DNA of 64,000 nt from Blautia hominis (lineage in GTDB: Bacteria > Bacillota > Clostridia > Lachnospirales > Lachnospiraceae). Position numbers and translations under genes: made by a program. The DNA lies in NCBI GenBank assembly GCA_002270465.1, contig NQOF01000010.1, positions 1-64,000 of the forward strand, read 5' to 3'. Numbering within the stretch: the first letter of the stretch is position 1; every line of letters starts with the position of its first letter. The notes beneath the pieces were generated by a model. That model had not been told where the DNA came from, did not search any database, and was given only the letters and a program-made list of their open reading frames with translations. This document shows, in pieces, positions 1-8,324 of the stretch.

Positions 1-39
1 TGCTATTATAGTGGTATGATTATCTTGGAACTTCAACAT
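1..39 (-). CDS. 5' end of an unidentified gene leaving the window
   Basis: Thirteen codons starting at ATG 39-37 run in frame off the left edge of the window. A strong AGGAGG ribosome site lies seven bases upstream of the ATG, which is the main support. The peptide begins MLKFQDNHTTIIA; I do not recognise it. The leader is unusual: AACTTCAACA at 101-92 is complementary to the start region TGTTGAAGTT (39-30), and a smaller ATTTGT/ACAAAT hairpin lies between them. The start codon could therefore be masked by its own leader. Confidence 0.55.
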   Translation of the reverse strand, partial: MLKFQDNHTTIIA

Positions 40-320
40 AATGATGCCTCCTTTCGAATTTGTTTCCCTACAAATAGGATAGCACATTTTGTTGAAGTTT
101 CTTTATTTAACTAGCACAACAGGTTAACTTAAACGTATACATATTTTTAAGTGAGAATCGCCCCTATAGATGGAGTGAAAAAAATGAAAAAAGATGATTA
201 GAGGCAGAGGAGGAGAGTAATGGGTCTCCTCTACTGACATGAGATTAAACCATGAAATTATAAAAATATGGTCGCACTCTTTAAAATTACTGAGTGTGGA
301 TTGAAATAATACACAACCGG
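40..320. other. Intergenic region, no gene seen
   Basis: Apart from the leader of the gene at the left edge (to about position 105), I see no coding region, RNA gene or terminator here. The one longer open frame, on the minus strand, runs into hairpin element A and has no ribosome site. Confidence 0.5.
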
Positions 321-516
321 AGAGAAAACCAGGGCTGTTGCGGCGGGGTGCGGTCCTCCTGGGGCAGACATTGCGATAGTGAGCCTGAAAATCCATCGGT
401 TACAGAGACTTGGCGCGAAGCCTTTGCTGAGCGTCTTAGTCGAAGTTAGCGATTAGTTGAAGGGGAACGAAGCTGGCTGCCCCAGGAGGACCGCACCCCG
501 CCGCAACGGCCCGTCC
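321..516 (+). repeat. Hairpin element A (family 1, loop-conserved palindrome)
   Basis: A 36-base arm at 332-367 pairs with 477-512, with 35 Watson-Crick pairs and one G-U pair. The arms enclose a 109-nt loop. The loop is about 90% identical to that of element B (18581-18774, opposite orientation), while the stems differ by paired changes. The element opens with GAGAAAACCAGGGC and closes with CCCGTCC, shared ends that also mark element C at 16091. No open frame is conserved. It could be a structured RNA, a non-autonomous mobile element or a strong terminator; the sequence alone does not decide. Confidence 0.85.
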
Positions 517-641
517 TATTATCCAAGAAACTTCCGCAGCCACCTTCCTTTTTATAATTTTTCCTGGTAATTCCCCCCTCTATAGTGACTTTTTCCCCTC
601 TAAATGTTATAGTGATAGAAACCCGAAAAGTAGGAACTTTT

Positions 642-800
642 ATGGAGAATAAGGTTGCTTTTTGTGGTCTTGTCTGTTCGGAGTGTTCGGTTTTTATTGC
701 TGCTGGGACAGGGGATGAAGAACTGAAGGAAAAGGATCCGGAGCACTGCGCTTTGTGCGGCGAATATCCATGTATACTTATTGATTCCTATGTCCCGTAG
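642..800 (+). pseudogene. Shortened DUF3795-like cysteine protein
   Basis: The 52-residue product begins MENKVAFCGLVCSECSVF and ends with a CALCGEYPC motif. Both are hallmarks of DUF3795, a family of small cysteine-rich proteins of unknown function that normally has more than 100 residues. Here the central cysteine region is missing and the two ends are joined in frame. The start at 642 was chosen because GTAGGAA sits just upstream; the frame is open from 585 but has no ribosome site there. It is probably an internal-deletion remnant, although a short functional protein cannot be excluded. Confidence 0.6.
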
Positions 801-859
801 GGCAGTGAAAACAGAAATAGATTAGAAGGATTACGAAAGCAAAACAGGAGAATTAGAGA

Positions 860-1396
860 ATGAATATACTTGTACTTAACGGAAGTCCCCGTAAGAATGG
901 AAATACGGAAATAATGGCGGATGCTTTTATAGAGGGGGCCCGCAAAAAGGGGCATATGGTTGAAAAAGTGAATCTTGGGAACAGGAAGATCGCGCCTTGT
1001 CTGGCCTGTGAATTTTGTTTTACCCATAACGGTGTGTGCGTGCAGAAGGATGATATGGCGGAGATACTGGATAAGGTGGATAGCGCGGATATGATCGTTT
1101 TTGCATCACCTGTGTACTGGTTTTCTATCAGTGCGCAGTTAAAAGCTGCTATTGACAGACTGTATGCAAGAGCCAGAAAAGGATTTAATATCCGGTATGC
1201 GGCACTTCTTTTGGACTCCGCTTCCGATGGTGTTTACCGCTCTGCGATCGATGCTTATGAGGATATCTGTGCCTATTTGAGATGGGAAAATAAGGGGATA
1301 CTTACTGTTCCGGGGATGGATGCTAAGGGAGATATGGAGCACTCTGAAGGTGTGAAAAAAGCATATGATCTGGGAATAAACCTGGCATCAGAATAG
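860..1396 (+). CDS. Flavodoxin-like NAD(P)H-dependent FMN reductase
   Basis: A 178-residue protein of the NADPH-dependent FMN reductase / iron-sulfur flavoprotein superfamily. The N-terminus MNILVLNGSPRKNGNT is the classic FMN phosphate-binding loop, and FASPVYWFSISAQLKAAIDR is the second flavin-contact segment. A cysteine cluster (CLACEFCFTHNGVC, near residues 48-61) matches the flavoproteins that bind or once bound an iron-sulfur cluster. It would act in the cytoplasm reducing flavin, quinone or other acceptors; the substrate cannot be told. A GGAGAA ribosome site precedes the ATG, and the next gene starts 23 bases downstream, so the two are probably co-transcribed. Confidence 0.85.
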   Translation: MNILVLNGSPRKNGNTEIMADAFIEGARKKGHMVEKVNLGNRKIAPCLACEFCFTHNGVCVQKDDMAEILDKVDSADMIVFASPVYWFSISAQLKAAIDRLYARARKGFNIRYAALLLDSASDGVYRSAIDAYEDICAYLRWENKGILTVPGMDAKGDMEHSEGVKKAYDLGINLASE

Positions 1397-1419
1397 CCGG
1401 GAGGAGGATGGAGCAAGGG

Positions 1420-1986
1420 ATGGAAAAAACAAAAACGTTAGTCATTGGAATTGCCGGGGGAAGTGCTTCCGGTAAAACGACTATATGCGATAAGCTGTCT
1501 GAACAGCTTCAAGATCATAGAGTAAAAGTCTTTCATATGGATGATTATTTTAAACCGGAAGAGCTGCGTCCTCGCTCCCGTGCACTGGTTGGGGAGCGGG
1601 AGTACGTGGACGATAATCATCCGGATACCATGTACCTGACACAGTTATATGAGGATATGGTAAAAGAAAAAGAAAGCGGTAAGGTGCAGATCATATTGAC
1701 AGAAGGACTCCTTACCCTGTATGATGATGCCATTTTGAGCCTGTTGGACCTGAAGCTTTATGTAGACTGCCGTGCGGATGAGAGAATCCTGCGGAGGCTG
1801 AAACGAAATATGCAGAGAGGGCTTTCCGAGGATGAGATCACGGATGTTTATCTGGATGTGGTGAGATACCGGCATGACCAGTATGTGGAACCCTCCAAAT
1901 GGAGGGCTGATATGATCCTAAATGGGGCCAATCCTTCTGTGGTGTCCATGGAAATGATCACAGACTATATAAAGAGATCGCTGTAA
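1420..1986 (+). CDS. Uridine kinase-like P-loop kinase
   Basis: A P-loop kinase of the uridine kinase / phosphoribulokinase superfamily. Walker A is GIAGGSASGKTT at the N-terminus, followed by the substrate-side motif HMDDYF typical of uridine kinases. At about 188 residues it is slightly shorter than Udk (about 210). Two in-frame ATGs exist, at 1408 and 1420. The AGGAGG directly abuts the first, so the second, with GGAG six bases upstream, is preferred. It probably phosphorylates a nucleoside or small alcohol; the specificity is unproven. A strong hairpin terminator follows the stop. Confidence 0.8.
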   Translation: MEKTKTLVIGIAGGSASGKTTICDKLSEQLQDHRVKVFHMDDYFKPEELRPRSRALVGEREYVDDNHPDTMYLTQLYEDMVKEKESGKVQIILTEGLLTLYDDAILSLLDLKLYVDCRADERILRRLKRNMQRGLSEDEITDVYLDVVRYRHDQYVEPSKWRADMILNGANPSVVSMEMITDYIKRSL

Positions 1987-1988
1987 TA

Positions 1989-2034
1989 AAATACCGTCTT
2001 CTGAATGAAATCATTCGGAAGACGGTATTTTTTT
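1989..2034. terminator. Bidirectional terminator
   Basis: AAATACCGTCTTC and GAAGACGGTATTT form a 13-bp stem, extended by GAAT/ATTC, with a T run on the + side and an A run on the other. It lies between convergent genes and overlaps the last codon of the ROK gene. Confidence 0.9.
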
Positions 2035-3235
2035 AGTCGGGAACTTTATCGGGAAGGGGGATCTTTCCGTCAAAGATCCGTTTAAAGATCAGTGAAGCAG
2101 AACCGATCAGCGGTGCATTTTCACCGAAGGAAGAAGGATAAAGACGTATATTCTGAAAGCCGTGATGGAACATATTGGCATTCATATAAGCCTCCATTTC
2201 ATCCAGATAGATGGGGGTCAGTTTTGGCGGGATCTCTCCAAATATGATGACCTCCGGATCATAGAGATTGGCGATAGTGATGAGCAGGGTTTTCAGCGCA
2301 TATCGGCACGCTTCCAGGCGCTCTTTCTTCGGTCCATCCAGTTTGTTATCCTGTATCATCTGCCAGAGATTGGAGACGGAATCGGTCCCCATATCGTCCA
2401 GGAGTTTTGAGACGCTGGTGTAGGTTTCGATACATCCTTTCTGTCCGCAGGAACACAGAGGACCCTGCGGATTGATGGAAATGTGCCCGATTTCACCCGC
2501 AAATCCCGCGCTTCCGTGGAGTAGTTTTCCATGGATAATGATCCCGGCGCCCACACCGGAGCCAAAGCCCACATAGGCAAGGGTATCTGCCGTCTTTCCC
2601 ACACCGTAGAACTGTTCTGCAATAGCGCTGGCGTTCATATCGTTGTCAAGATAGACCGGCAGATGAAATTTTTCTTCCAGTAATTCTCCCATATCCAGAT
2701 TCCCAATGCTGCAGAAATTGGGAGGGTAAAGGATCTTTTTCTGAGTAATGTCAAGGGGGCCGATAGACGCGATCCCTATACCTGCCATAAAACGGTCTTC
2801 ATGGGCGCGCAGAGCCTTTTCAACCAGGGAAACCAGTATTTCCGACAGGGAAAGGTTGTCTGCGTTTTGAGGCAGCGCGCAAAAATCATGATACAGAATA
2901 TTTCCCTGTATTTCCGCGATCAGGCAGTGCACCTCATACCGTTTCAGTAAGATCCCTATGGCATGGATCCTTCTGGGGACAATGGAAAGGGCGGATGGCT
3001 TTCTGCCGCTGGCATCTCCGGTGTACCAGGTAGAATCCCGGAAGGGTGAATATTTTCTGTCTTCTACATAGCCGTCTGCAACCAGGTCATTGATAAGCCC
3101 GCTGATAGCCATTTTGGACAAACCCAGATGAGAGGAGAGTTCTACACGGTTGGATGCCTCCCCAAGGGCCAGGGCTTTGATAATGGCAGCCCGGTTGCTG
3201 GTTCTTAAAAACTGCATATTTTTTGTGGTTCCCAT
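2033..3235 (-). CDS. ROK-family transcriptional regulator
   Basis: A 400-residue repressor of the ROK family (NagC/XylR type). The N-terminal winged helix-turn-helix covers about residues 10-65, with the recognition region LSSHLGLSKMAISGLINDLV. The sugar-kinase-like ROK domain follows, with the zinc motif CSCGQKGCIE and the glycine-rich nucleotide-fold segment GFGSGVGAGIIIHG. It lies 11 bases after the LacI gene in the same direction, so both are read as one transcript, divergent from the glycan-use operon. It probably senses a sugar or sugar phosphate produced by that operon; the ligand is unknown. Confidence 0.92.
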   Translation of the reverse strand: MGTTKNMQFLRTSNRAAIIKALALGEASNRVELSSHLGLSKMAISGLINDLVADGYVEDRKYSPFRDSTWYTGDASGRKPSALSIVPRRIHAIGILLKRYEVHCLIAEIQGNILYHDFCALPQNADNLSLSEILVSLVEKALRAHEDRFMAGIGIASIGPLDITQKKILYPPNFCSIGNLDMGELLEEKFHLPVYLDNDMNASAIAEQFYGVGKTADTLAYVGFGSGVGAGIIIHGKLLHGSAGFAGEIGHISINPQGPLCSCGQKGCIETYTSVSKLLDDMGTDSVSNLWQMIQDNKLDGPKKERLEACRYALKTLLITIANLYDPEVIIFGEIPPKLTPIYLDEMEAYMNANMFHHGFQNIRLYPSSFGENAPLIGSASLIFKRIFDGKIPLPDKVPD

Positions 3236-3246
3236 ACAATATACCT

Positions 3247-4266
3247 CTATCTCGGCTTTGCCGTACTTTTTCGTATGATCAGGTGGGGTTCAAAGCTTAT
3301 GGTCTGCTTTTCCGCCTCCGGTCTGGAGATTTCCAGAAGTGCGCGCTTGGCGGCTTCCCGTCCGATTTCATATGTGGGCTGGTTGACCGTGGTCAGCGGA
3401 ACCTCCAGCATATCGGAAAAATCAATATTGTCAAAGCCCACAATGGACATGTCATCAGGGACAGACAGTCCTTCCTGCCTCAGGCAGTGGTAAGCCCCCA
3501 ATGCCATCAGATCATTGAAGGCAAAGACGGCGGTTGCGTCTGTCTCTTTTAAGATCTGTTTTGTGGCTTCGTTTCCGCTGTGCCGCAGATAGTCACCGTG
3601 AAATACATATTTTTTAGGCAGTGGGATTCCCGCGTCATGGTAAGCCCACTCGTAACCTGCAAGGCGCTCCTGCGTGCTGTCTGAGTTGGCGGGACCGGTA
3701 ATGCAGACAATATTTTTGTGCCCCAGAGACAGCAGGTGGCTGACCGCATTATAGGCGCCTTTTTTATTATTGAGCTTTAGGGCACTGCAGTTGAGAGCGG
3801 GATTGCAGCGGTCAACTGTGATGATGGGAATAGGGGAATCGTTTATAAGGTCCTTGTAGGAAGGTATATAGGTCCGGTCGATATTGGATGCCATGGCAAG
3901 AATGATGGCATCCACACCACGGGATCTTAATACCTGGATACTCTTTAAATCCCGTTCGGGACGGTCGCTCGTATTGCTGAGTATAATATTCCGGTCATGT
4001 TTCAGCATTTCATCATCGATTCCCAAAGCCAGATTAGCAAAAAAGTGGTTGCTGATATCAGGGATGATAAGCCCAATGGTCTTTGTCTCCTGTTTTACAA
4101 GACCAACCGCAAGCTGGTTGGGATAATAATGCATTTTTTCGGCAGTTTTCAGGATCAGACTGCGTGTACTGTCTGAAACACGGCATTCCTTTTTGTTCAG
4201 GACCAGTGAGACTGTAGTTACAGACAGATTCGTTTCTTTTGCGATGTCTTTTAATGTTACCCGCAT
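3247..4266 (-). CDS. LacI-family repressor of the glycan-use operon
   Basis: A 339-residue LacI/GalR regulator. The start MRVTLKDIAKETNLSVTTVS is the canonical LacI headpiece, and GAGGTG lies six bases before this ATG. The open frame upstream of it is leader and is not needed. The hinge LNKKECRVSD is followed by a periplasmic-binding-protein-like effector domain (residues about 60-335) ending in a standard HLIIRKST motif. The perfect palindrome TGATAAAACGTTTTATCA just after the operon promoter at 4541 and a near-copy at 4408 are its likely operators. The inducer is probably a mannoside or derived sugar, by context only. Confidence 0.95.
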   Translation of the reverse strand: MRVTLKDIAKETNLSVTTVSLVLNKKECRVSDSTRSLILKTAEKMHYYPNQLAVGLVKQETKTIGLIIPDISNHFFANLALGIDDEMLKHDRNIILSNTSDRPERDLKSIQVLRSRGVDAIILAMASNIDRTYIPSYKDLINDSPIPIITVDRCNPALNCSALKLNNKKGAYNAVSHLLSLGHKNIVCITGPANSDSTQERLAGYEWAYHDAGIPLPKKYVFHGDYLRHSGNEATKQILKETDATAVFAFNDLMALGAYHCLRQEGLSVPDDMSIVGFDNIDFSDMLEVPLTTVNQPTYEIGREAAKRALLEISRPEAEKQTISFEPHLIIRKSTAKPR

Positions 4267-4343
4267 ATTTTCACCTCGTAAATACTGGTATGCCGTCTGC
4301 CAGTTGTCTATAGCAACGGTACACTGTATGGTATTGCAATCTG

Positions 4344-4372
4344 ATTTTATCATGTGTAAATTCTGAATGCAA
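4344..4372 (-). promoter_or_regulatory. Promoter of lacI-ROK
   Basis: On the minus strand, TTGCAT (4372-4367) and TAAAAT (4349-4344) are separated by 17 bases. The leader to the LacI start is about 75 bases. The nearby O2 operator at 4408-4425 lies upstream of this promoter. Confidence 0.7.
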
Positions 4373-4407
4373 TGAGTTGTTCTGTATTGCAGCATTATCT
4401 GTAAAAA

Positions 4408-4425
4408 TGATAAAGCGTTTTAACA
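4408..4425. promoter_or_regulatory. Secondary LacI-type operator O2
   Basis: TGATAAAGCGTTTTAACA matches the perfect operator O1 at 16 of 18 positions. The centre-to-centre distance to O1 is 176 bp, which would allow repression by DNA looping. The match is visible; the looping is inference. Confidence 0.65.
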
Positions 4426-4540
4426 TGAATACAGGGGTGGTGCCGGAAAACTAGGGGCAAAATGATAGAAGATTAATAGTAAAAAAAGTTTATAAAAAAT
4501 TAAAGTGCACAAAATAATAGAAAATAAATCAAAAAAAGTG

Positions 4541-4568
4541 TTGACAATGTAGAAAAAGTGTATATAAT
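4541..4568 (+). promoter_or_regulatory. Promoter of the beta-mannoside-type operon
   Basis: Perfect TTGACA (4541-4546) and TATAAT (4563-4568) with a 16-base spacer, 16 bases before operator O1. A consensus promoter blocked downstream by a LacI palindrome is the classic arrangement for strong induced expression. Confidence 0.9.
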
Positions 4569-4583
4569 GTAAATCATAAATAA

Positions 4584-4601
4584 TGATAAAACGTTTTATC
4601 A
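4584..4601. promoter_or_regulatory. Primary LacI-type operator O1
   Basis: TGATAAAACGTTTTATCA is a perfect 18-bp palindrome with the central CG typical of LacI/GalR sites. It starts 15 bases after the -10 box, so a bound repressor would block transcription start or early elongation. Confidence 0.9.
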
Positions 4602-4623
4602 ACCAGAGAAAGGAAAATGGCTT

Positions 4624-5439
4624 ATGGAGATAGGTTATACGGTTTGGGAATGGGGGCTGGAATCAGAAGAAGACCTGAAGACAGCGCTTAATGACATGAA
4701 AAAGCTGGGCTATCATAATTTTGAGAATTTCATTGGCATGGCTGATCTGTATCAAGGACGTGAGGAGGAGTTTAACCGGCTGGTAAAAGAATACGGACTG
4801 AAATTTGCAGCTTTATACCATTACATACGTGATATGGATGCTGACCATGTGGGAGAGGCAAAAAAATATTTGGAGTTCTGTAAAAAAACCGGAGCCAGGA
4901 TCATGAATATCCAGGCACCGGCAAGGAACGGAAAGCCATCCCGGGAACATCTCCTGCAGTTGTCAGGTATCCTGGACGAGATTGGGAAAATGGCTGCAGA
5001 GTATGATGTGACACTTTGCCTCCATCCTCATTTTCAGATGACCGTAGAACAGGAGGACGAGATTGACTTTGTGGCAGAGCATACAGATCCGGCCTATGTA
5101 AAATTTTGTTTTGATACGGCGCATACGGTACTTGCGGGAATTGATTTTGAACGTCTGTTTGAGAAATACAGGGGAAGGATCGGTTATATACATCTGAAAG
5201 ACCAGGATACAGAAGTGGATGTGGAGGATTACAGGTATAAGTGGATCCATGAATGGGACAAACATCAGAGATTTTATGAACTGGGCACAAAAGGAATTGA
5301 CTTTCCGAAAGTCCTAAAGCTGCTGGAAAAGAACGGCTATGACGGATACCTGGTGATAGAGAACGATACCCCTACGGTGAGCAATTATGAAGGTGCCAAA
5401 ACAAACAGGGAATATGCAGCAAAAATACTGGGAATGTGA
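4624..5439 (+). CDS. Sugar phosphate isomerase/epimerase (TIM barrel)
   Basis: First gene of the operon; 271 residues of the xylose-isomerase-like TIM barrel superfamily (AP endonuclease 2 fold; IolE and D-tagatose 3-epimerase relatives). Metal-site segments appear in the usual order: CLHPHFQ near residue 138, CFDTAHT near 160, HLKDQD near 184 and a final VIEND near 247. These enzymes isomerise, epimerise or dehydrate free ketoses or keto-inositols through a divalent metal. The exact reaction cannot be read from the sequence. An AGAGAAAGGA ribosome region precedes the ATG. Confidence 0.85.
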   Translation: MEIGYTVWEWGLESEEDLKTALNDMKKLGYHNFENFIGMADLYQGREEEFNRLVKEYGLKFAALYHYIRDMDADHVGEAKKYLEFCKKTGARIMNIQAPARNGKPSREHLLQLSGILDEIGKMAAEYDVTLCLHPHFQMTVEQEDEIDFVAEHTDPAYVKFCFDTAHTVLAGIDFERLFEKYRGRIGYIHLKDQDTEVDVEDYRYKWIHEWDKHQRFYELGTKGIDFPKVLKLLEKNGYDGYLVIENDTPTVSNYEGAKTNREYAAKILGM

Positions 5440-5456
5440 GAGCGGGGGAATAGATC

Positions 5457-5852
5457 GTGCGGAAGGAAGGAATTTTAAATACTGATATCTGTTATGCCAT
5501 ATCATCACTTGGTCATACGGATTACATGGTGATCGCAGATCCGGGACTTCCCATACCGGAGAATGTAACAGTCATTGATATTTCACTTGTAAAAGGAGTA
5601 CCCGGATTTATGGAAGTTTTTGATGCAGTGACGAGGGAGCTGGTGATAGATTCCTACATTTACGCGGAAGAGATAGAGGCATCCGGCACGGAACTTCTGC
5701 AGCACATGCAAAAAAGACTTTCCAATGTACCGGGCCGGAAAATGCCTCATGAGGATTTAAAGGACATGCTTCCCAAGGCGAAAGTGATTATCCGGACCGG
5801 TGAGTGCACACCCTACGCCAACGTCATATTAGAGGGCGGCGTTAATTTTTAA
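5457..5852 (+). CDS. rbsD: D-ribose pyranase
   Basis: A 131-residue RbsD/FucU-family protein, the usual length for RbsD. The N-terminal catalytic histidine lies in SSLGHTDYMVIADPGLPIP, and the C-terminal TGECTPYANVILEGGV is the conserved family end. RbsD converts beta-pyranose to beta-furanose forms of ribose before phosphorylation. The GTG start at 5457 follows a GGGGGAA site. Its presence with the ribokinase-like gene at 11978 suggests that a pentose-like sugar is produced or imported, unless it acts on another sugar here. Confidence 0.88.
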   Translation: MRKEGILNTDICYAISSLGHTDYMVIADPGLPIPENVTVIDISLVKGVPGFMEVFDAVTRELVIDSYIYAEEIEASGTELLQHMQKRLSNVPGRKMPHEDLKDMLPKAKVIIRTGECTPYANVILEGGVNF

Positions 5853-5866
5853 GAGGAGGAACATAC

Positions 5867-6886
5867 ATGGAAAAAATGTTGGCGGCGGTTTTTGAGGATG
5901 TTGGAAAACTGGAACTGAAAATGGTCCCGGTCCCTCAGATCCGGAAGGAAGATCAGGTGCTTGTGGAAGTGGAAGCGGTTAGTATCTGCGGGACAGATGT
6001 ACATATCACAGCAGTGCCGCCCGGATACCAGGCAACCCCCGGTACCATCCTGGGCCATGAGCTGGTTGGGAAAATTGTAGAGAAAGGAGAGGCGGTGGGA
6101 CATCTCCAGGTGGGAGACCGGGTTGTGGTAAATCCAAACGACTACTGCGGTGTATGCCAATACTGCAGAAAGAATCTTCCCAATGAATGTGAGAATATCA
6201 TTCCTCTGGGAATAGACTATGACGGTGCTTTTGCAAAATACTGCCTGATTTCCGGGAAAGTCGCATATAAGATTTCAGAAGAGGTGTCATCAGAGGCCGC
6301 GGCATGTACAGAACCTCTGGCCTGTGCCATCAACGGATTTCATAAAGTGAACATTCTGCCGGGAGAGAGTGCGGTGATCATCGGCTGCGGGCCTATCGGG
6401 CTGATGATCGCCATGCTTGCAAAGGCATCCGGCGTGGGAAAATTATTCCTGTTGGAAGCTGCACCCTACAGAATTGCGTTTGCAGAGAAGCTTGGGCTGG
6501 GGGAAGTCATAGATGTGAAAAGCAGGAATGCCGGGGAGATCATACGGGAGCAGACAGGGATCGGTCCGGATTACGTTTTTGATGTGACGGGTTCCCAGGT
6601 AGTGCAGGCAGTGGATCTGGTGAGAAAAGGCGGACGCGTGGTACTTTTCGGTGTGAATAAAAAATCCGTCAGTCAAGTGGCACAGTGTGAGATTACCACA
6701 AAAGAGATCACGGTTCACGGAACTTGGCTCGCCAACGCAACCTTTCCAGAGGCCATCCGGGTTCTGGAAGAACACATGGTGGATATGGAGAAACTTGTGA
6801 CAGACGTAATCCCTCTTGAAGAACTGAAGTCAGGAATTGAGAAGCTGGCAAAGGGAGAAGCGGTAAAAGTTGTAGTGAAGCCTTAA
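5867..6886 (+). CDS. Zinc-dependent sugar/polyol dehydrogenase 1
   Basis: A 339-residue medium-chain dehydrogenase/reductase. Catalytic zinc ligands lie in CGTDVH (near residue 38) and GHELVG (near 60). The structural zinc loop is CGVCQYCRKNLPNECEN (near 93-110). The Rossmann motif is GCGPIGLM (near 170). Relatives include sorbitol, xylitol and L-threonine dehydrogenases. In this operon it probably oxidises a polyol or a sugar hydroxyl with NAD(P). It is one of two such enzymes in the operon, sharing the family but clearly different in sequence. Confidence 0.88.
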   Translation: MEKMLAAVFEDVGKLELKMVPVPQIRKEDQVLVEVEAVSICGTDVHITAVPPGYQATPGTILGHELVGKIVEKGEAVGHLQVGDRVVVNPNDYCGVCQYCRKNLPNECENIIPLGIDYDGAFAKYCLISGKVAYKISEEVSSEAAACTEPLACAINGFHKVNILPGESAVIIGCGPIGLMIAMLAKASGVGKLFLLEAAPYRIAFAEKLGLGEVIDVKSRNAGEIIREQTGIGPDYVFDVTGSQVVQAVDLVRKGGRVVLFGVNKKSVSQVAQCEITTKEITVHGTWLANATFPEAIRVLEEHMVDMEKLVTDVIPLEELKSGIEKLAKGEAVKVVVKP

Positions 6887-6916
6887 GGACAAGGAAAAAG
6901 AATTGGAGGAAAAACG

Positions 6917-8311
6917 ATGAAGAAGAAAGCTTTAGCAGGATTTATGGCAGCAGCAATGGCAGTATCCATGGCAGCATGCGGTGCACCTCAGGCAGTGAAC
7001 GATGACAGTGACAACCAGAAAACAGAGCAGAAGGAAGAGAACAAAGCGCAGGACAGCGGGGAGGAAGGGGAGAAGAGTACGGGAGGCAAGACCACGCTTA
7101 CTTTGATCTGCCACCAATCCAGAAGCAATATCGGTGAGGGAGGCTTTACCACCGGTTTCTTTGGGGCCCTTGATGCATGGCAGGAGGAACACCCGGATGT
7201 GGAAGTAAAAGTGGAGGAGATGGACCAGACGGCATATCAGACAAAGATCAACTCCCTGGGTGCCTCCGGTGATATACCAGATCTGTTCATGATGAAGGGT
7301 TCCTGGACGAAAACGTTCGTGGAGAACGGATGGGTATCGGATATTACTGCGGAACTGGACGCAGACCAGGAATGGAAGAATGCTTACATAAAAGGCGGAT
7401 TTGACGCAGCAACAAGAGACGGAAAGAACTATGGTGTTCCCCAGGAGAGTATGTCCACAGGTATGGTTTATTATAATTCAGACATGTGGAAGGAGATTGG
7501 ATATGAGACTTTCCCGGAGACATGGGATGAACTGCTGGATGCAGTGGATAAATTTAAAGAAAAAGGCATCACACCATTTGTCATGGGAAATAAGCCCAAC
7601 TGGCCTGCAGAGTCCTGCTGGTTAAGCACACTGGGAGACCGTTTTACAGGACCGGAATGGACACAGTCCATACTGGATGGTTCAGGCGCCAAATTCACGG
7701 ACGAGTCATTTGTAAAAGCGCTGACTGCTTTCCAGGAACTGGCCCAGAGAGGTGCTTTTAATGAAGATATCAACTCCATTGATGATACAGAGCAGAATAC
7801 GGTGTACTTCAACAAGAAAGCAGCCGCCATCGTAAACGGTACCTGGTTTATCCCGACTATTGACAACACTGCTCCGGAGGATGTAAAAGCTGCAACAAAA
7901 CTGGCGATCCTTCCGTCTGTTGAGGGCGGCGCAGAAGACCAGAAGACAGTATCCGGCGGGCCTGCCTGGTTTATGGCTCTGAGCAGCAAAGTGACAGACC
8001 CGGCAAAACGTGAATTGGCTATGGATCTGCTGAAAGCACTGACAGATGAGCGCCAGGCAAACGTGACAGCTTCCATGGGCGGTGTTACCGCATGGGCAAA
8101 CCCGGAGTATGATACCGCTAAAGTTCCGGCATTATTTAATGAATATAATGACATGATCAAAGATATCACTGCTGTCCAGATCTATGATGCCTGCATGGAT
8201 GCATCTGTGATCGAGACCATGAATGTGGGACTTCAGTCTCTGTTGATCGGAGAGAAGGCACCTGAGGAATTGGCAGAAGAGATACAGATGGAACAGGAAC
8301 TTGCACAGTAA
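6917..8311 (+). CDS. Sugar ABC transporter substrate-binding lipoprotein
   Basis: A 464-residue family 1 extracellular solute-binding protein. The signal peptide ends in the lipobox VSMAAC, with the lipidated cysteine at 21. A Glu/Gln/Lys-rich linker to about residue 55 tethers the binding domain to the membrane. The body (MKGSWTKTFVENGW, GVPQESMSTGMVYYN) is typical of oligosaccharide-binding proteins. It is encoded directly before two MalF/MalG-type permeases. No ATPase is present in the operon, so a shared MsmK-type ATPase encoded elsewhere probably powers uptake, as is common in Firmicutes. Confidence 0.93.
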   Translation: MKKKALAGFMAAAMAVSMAACGAPQAVNDDSDNQKTEQKEENKAQDSGEEGEKSTGGKTTLTLICHQSRSNIGEGGFTTGFFGALDAWQEEHPDVEVKVEEMDQTAYQTKINSLGASGDIPDLFMMKGSWTKTFVENGWVSDITAELDADQEWKNAYIKGGFDAATRDGKNYGVPQESMSTGMVYYNSDMWKEIGYETFPETWDELLDAVDKFKEKGITPFVMGNKPNWPAESCWLSTLGDRFTGPEWTQSILDGSGAKFTDESFVKALTAFQELAQRGAFNEDINSIDDTEQNTVYFNKKAAAIVNGTWFIPTIDNTAPEDVKAATKLAILPSVEGGAEDQKTVSGGPAWFMALSSKVTDPAKRELAMDLLKALTDERQANVTASMGGVTAWANPEYDTAKVPALFNEYNDMIKDITAVQIYDACMDASVIETMNVGLQSLLIGEKAPEELAEEIQMEQELAQ

Positions 8312-8324
8312 AGGGGGGATTGGC

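Noticed and set aside
124-396. 90-residue minus-strand open frame
   Set aside because: It runs through hairpin element A, has no ribosome site and a composition unlike the neighbouring genes.
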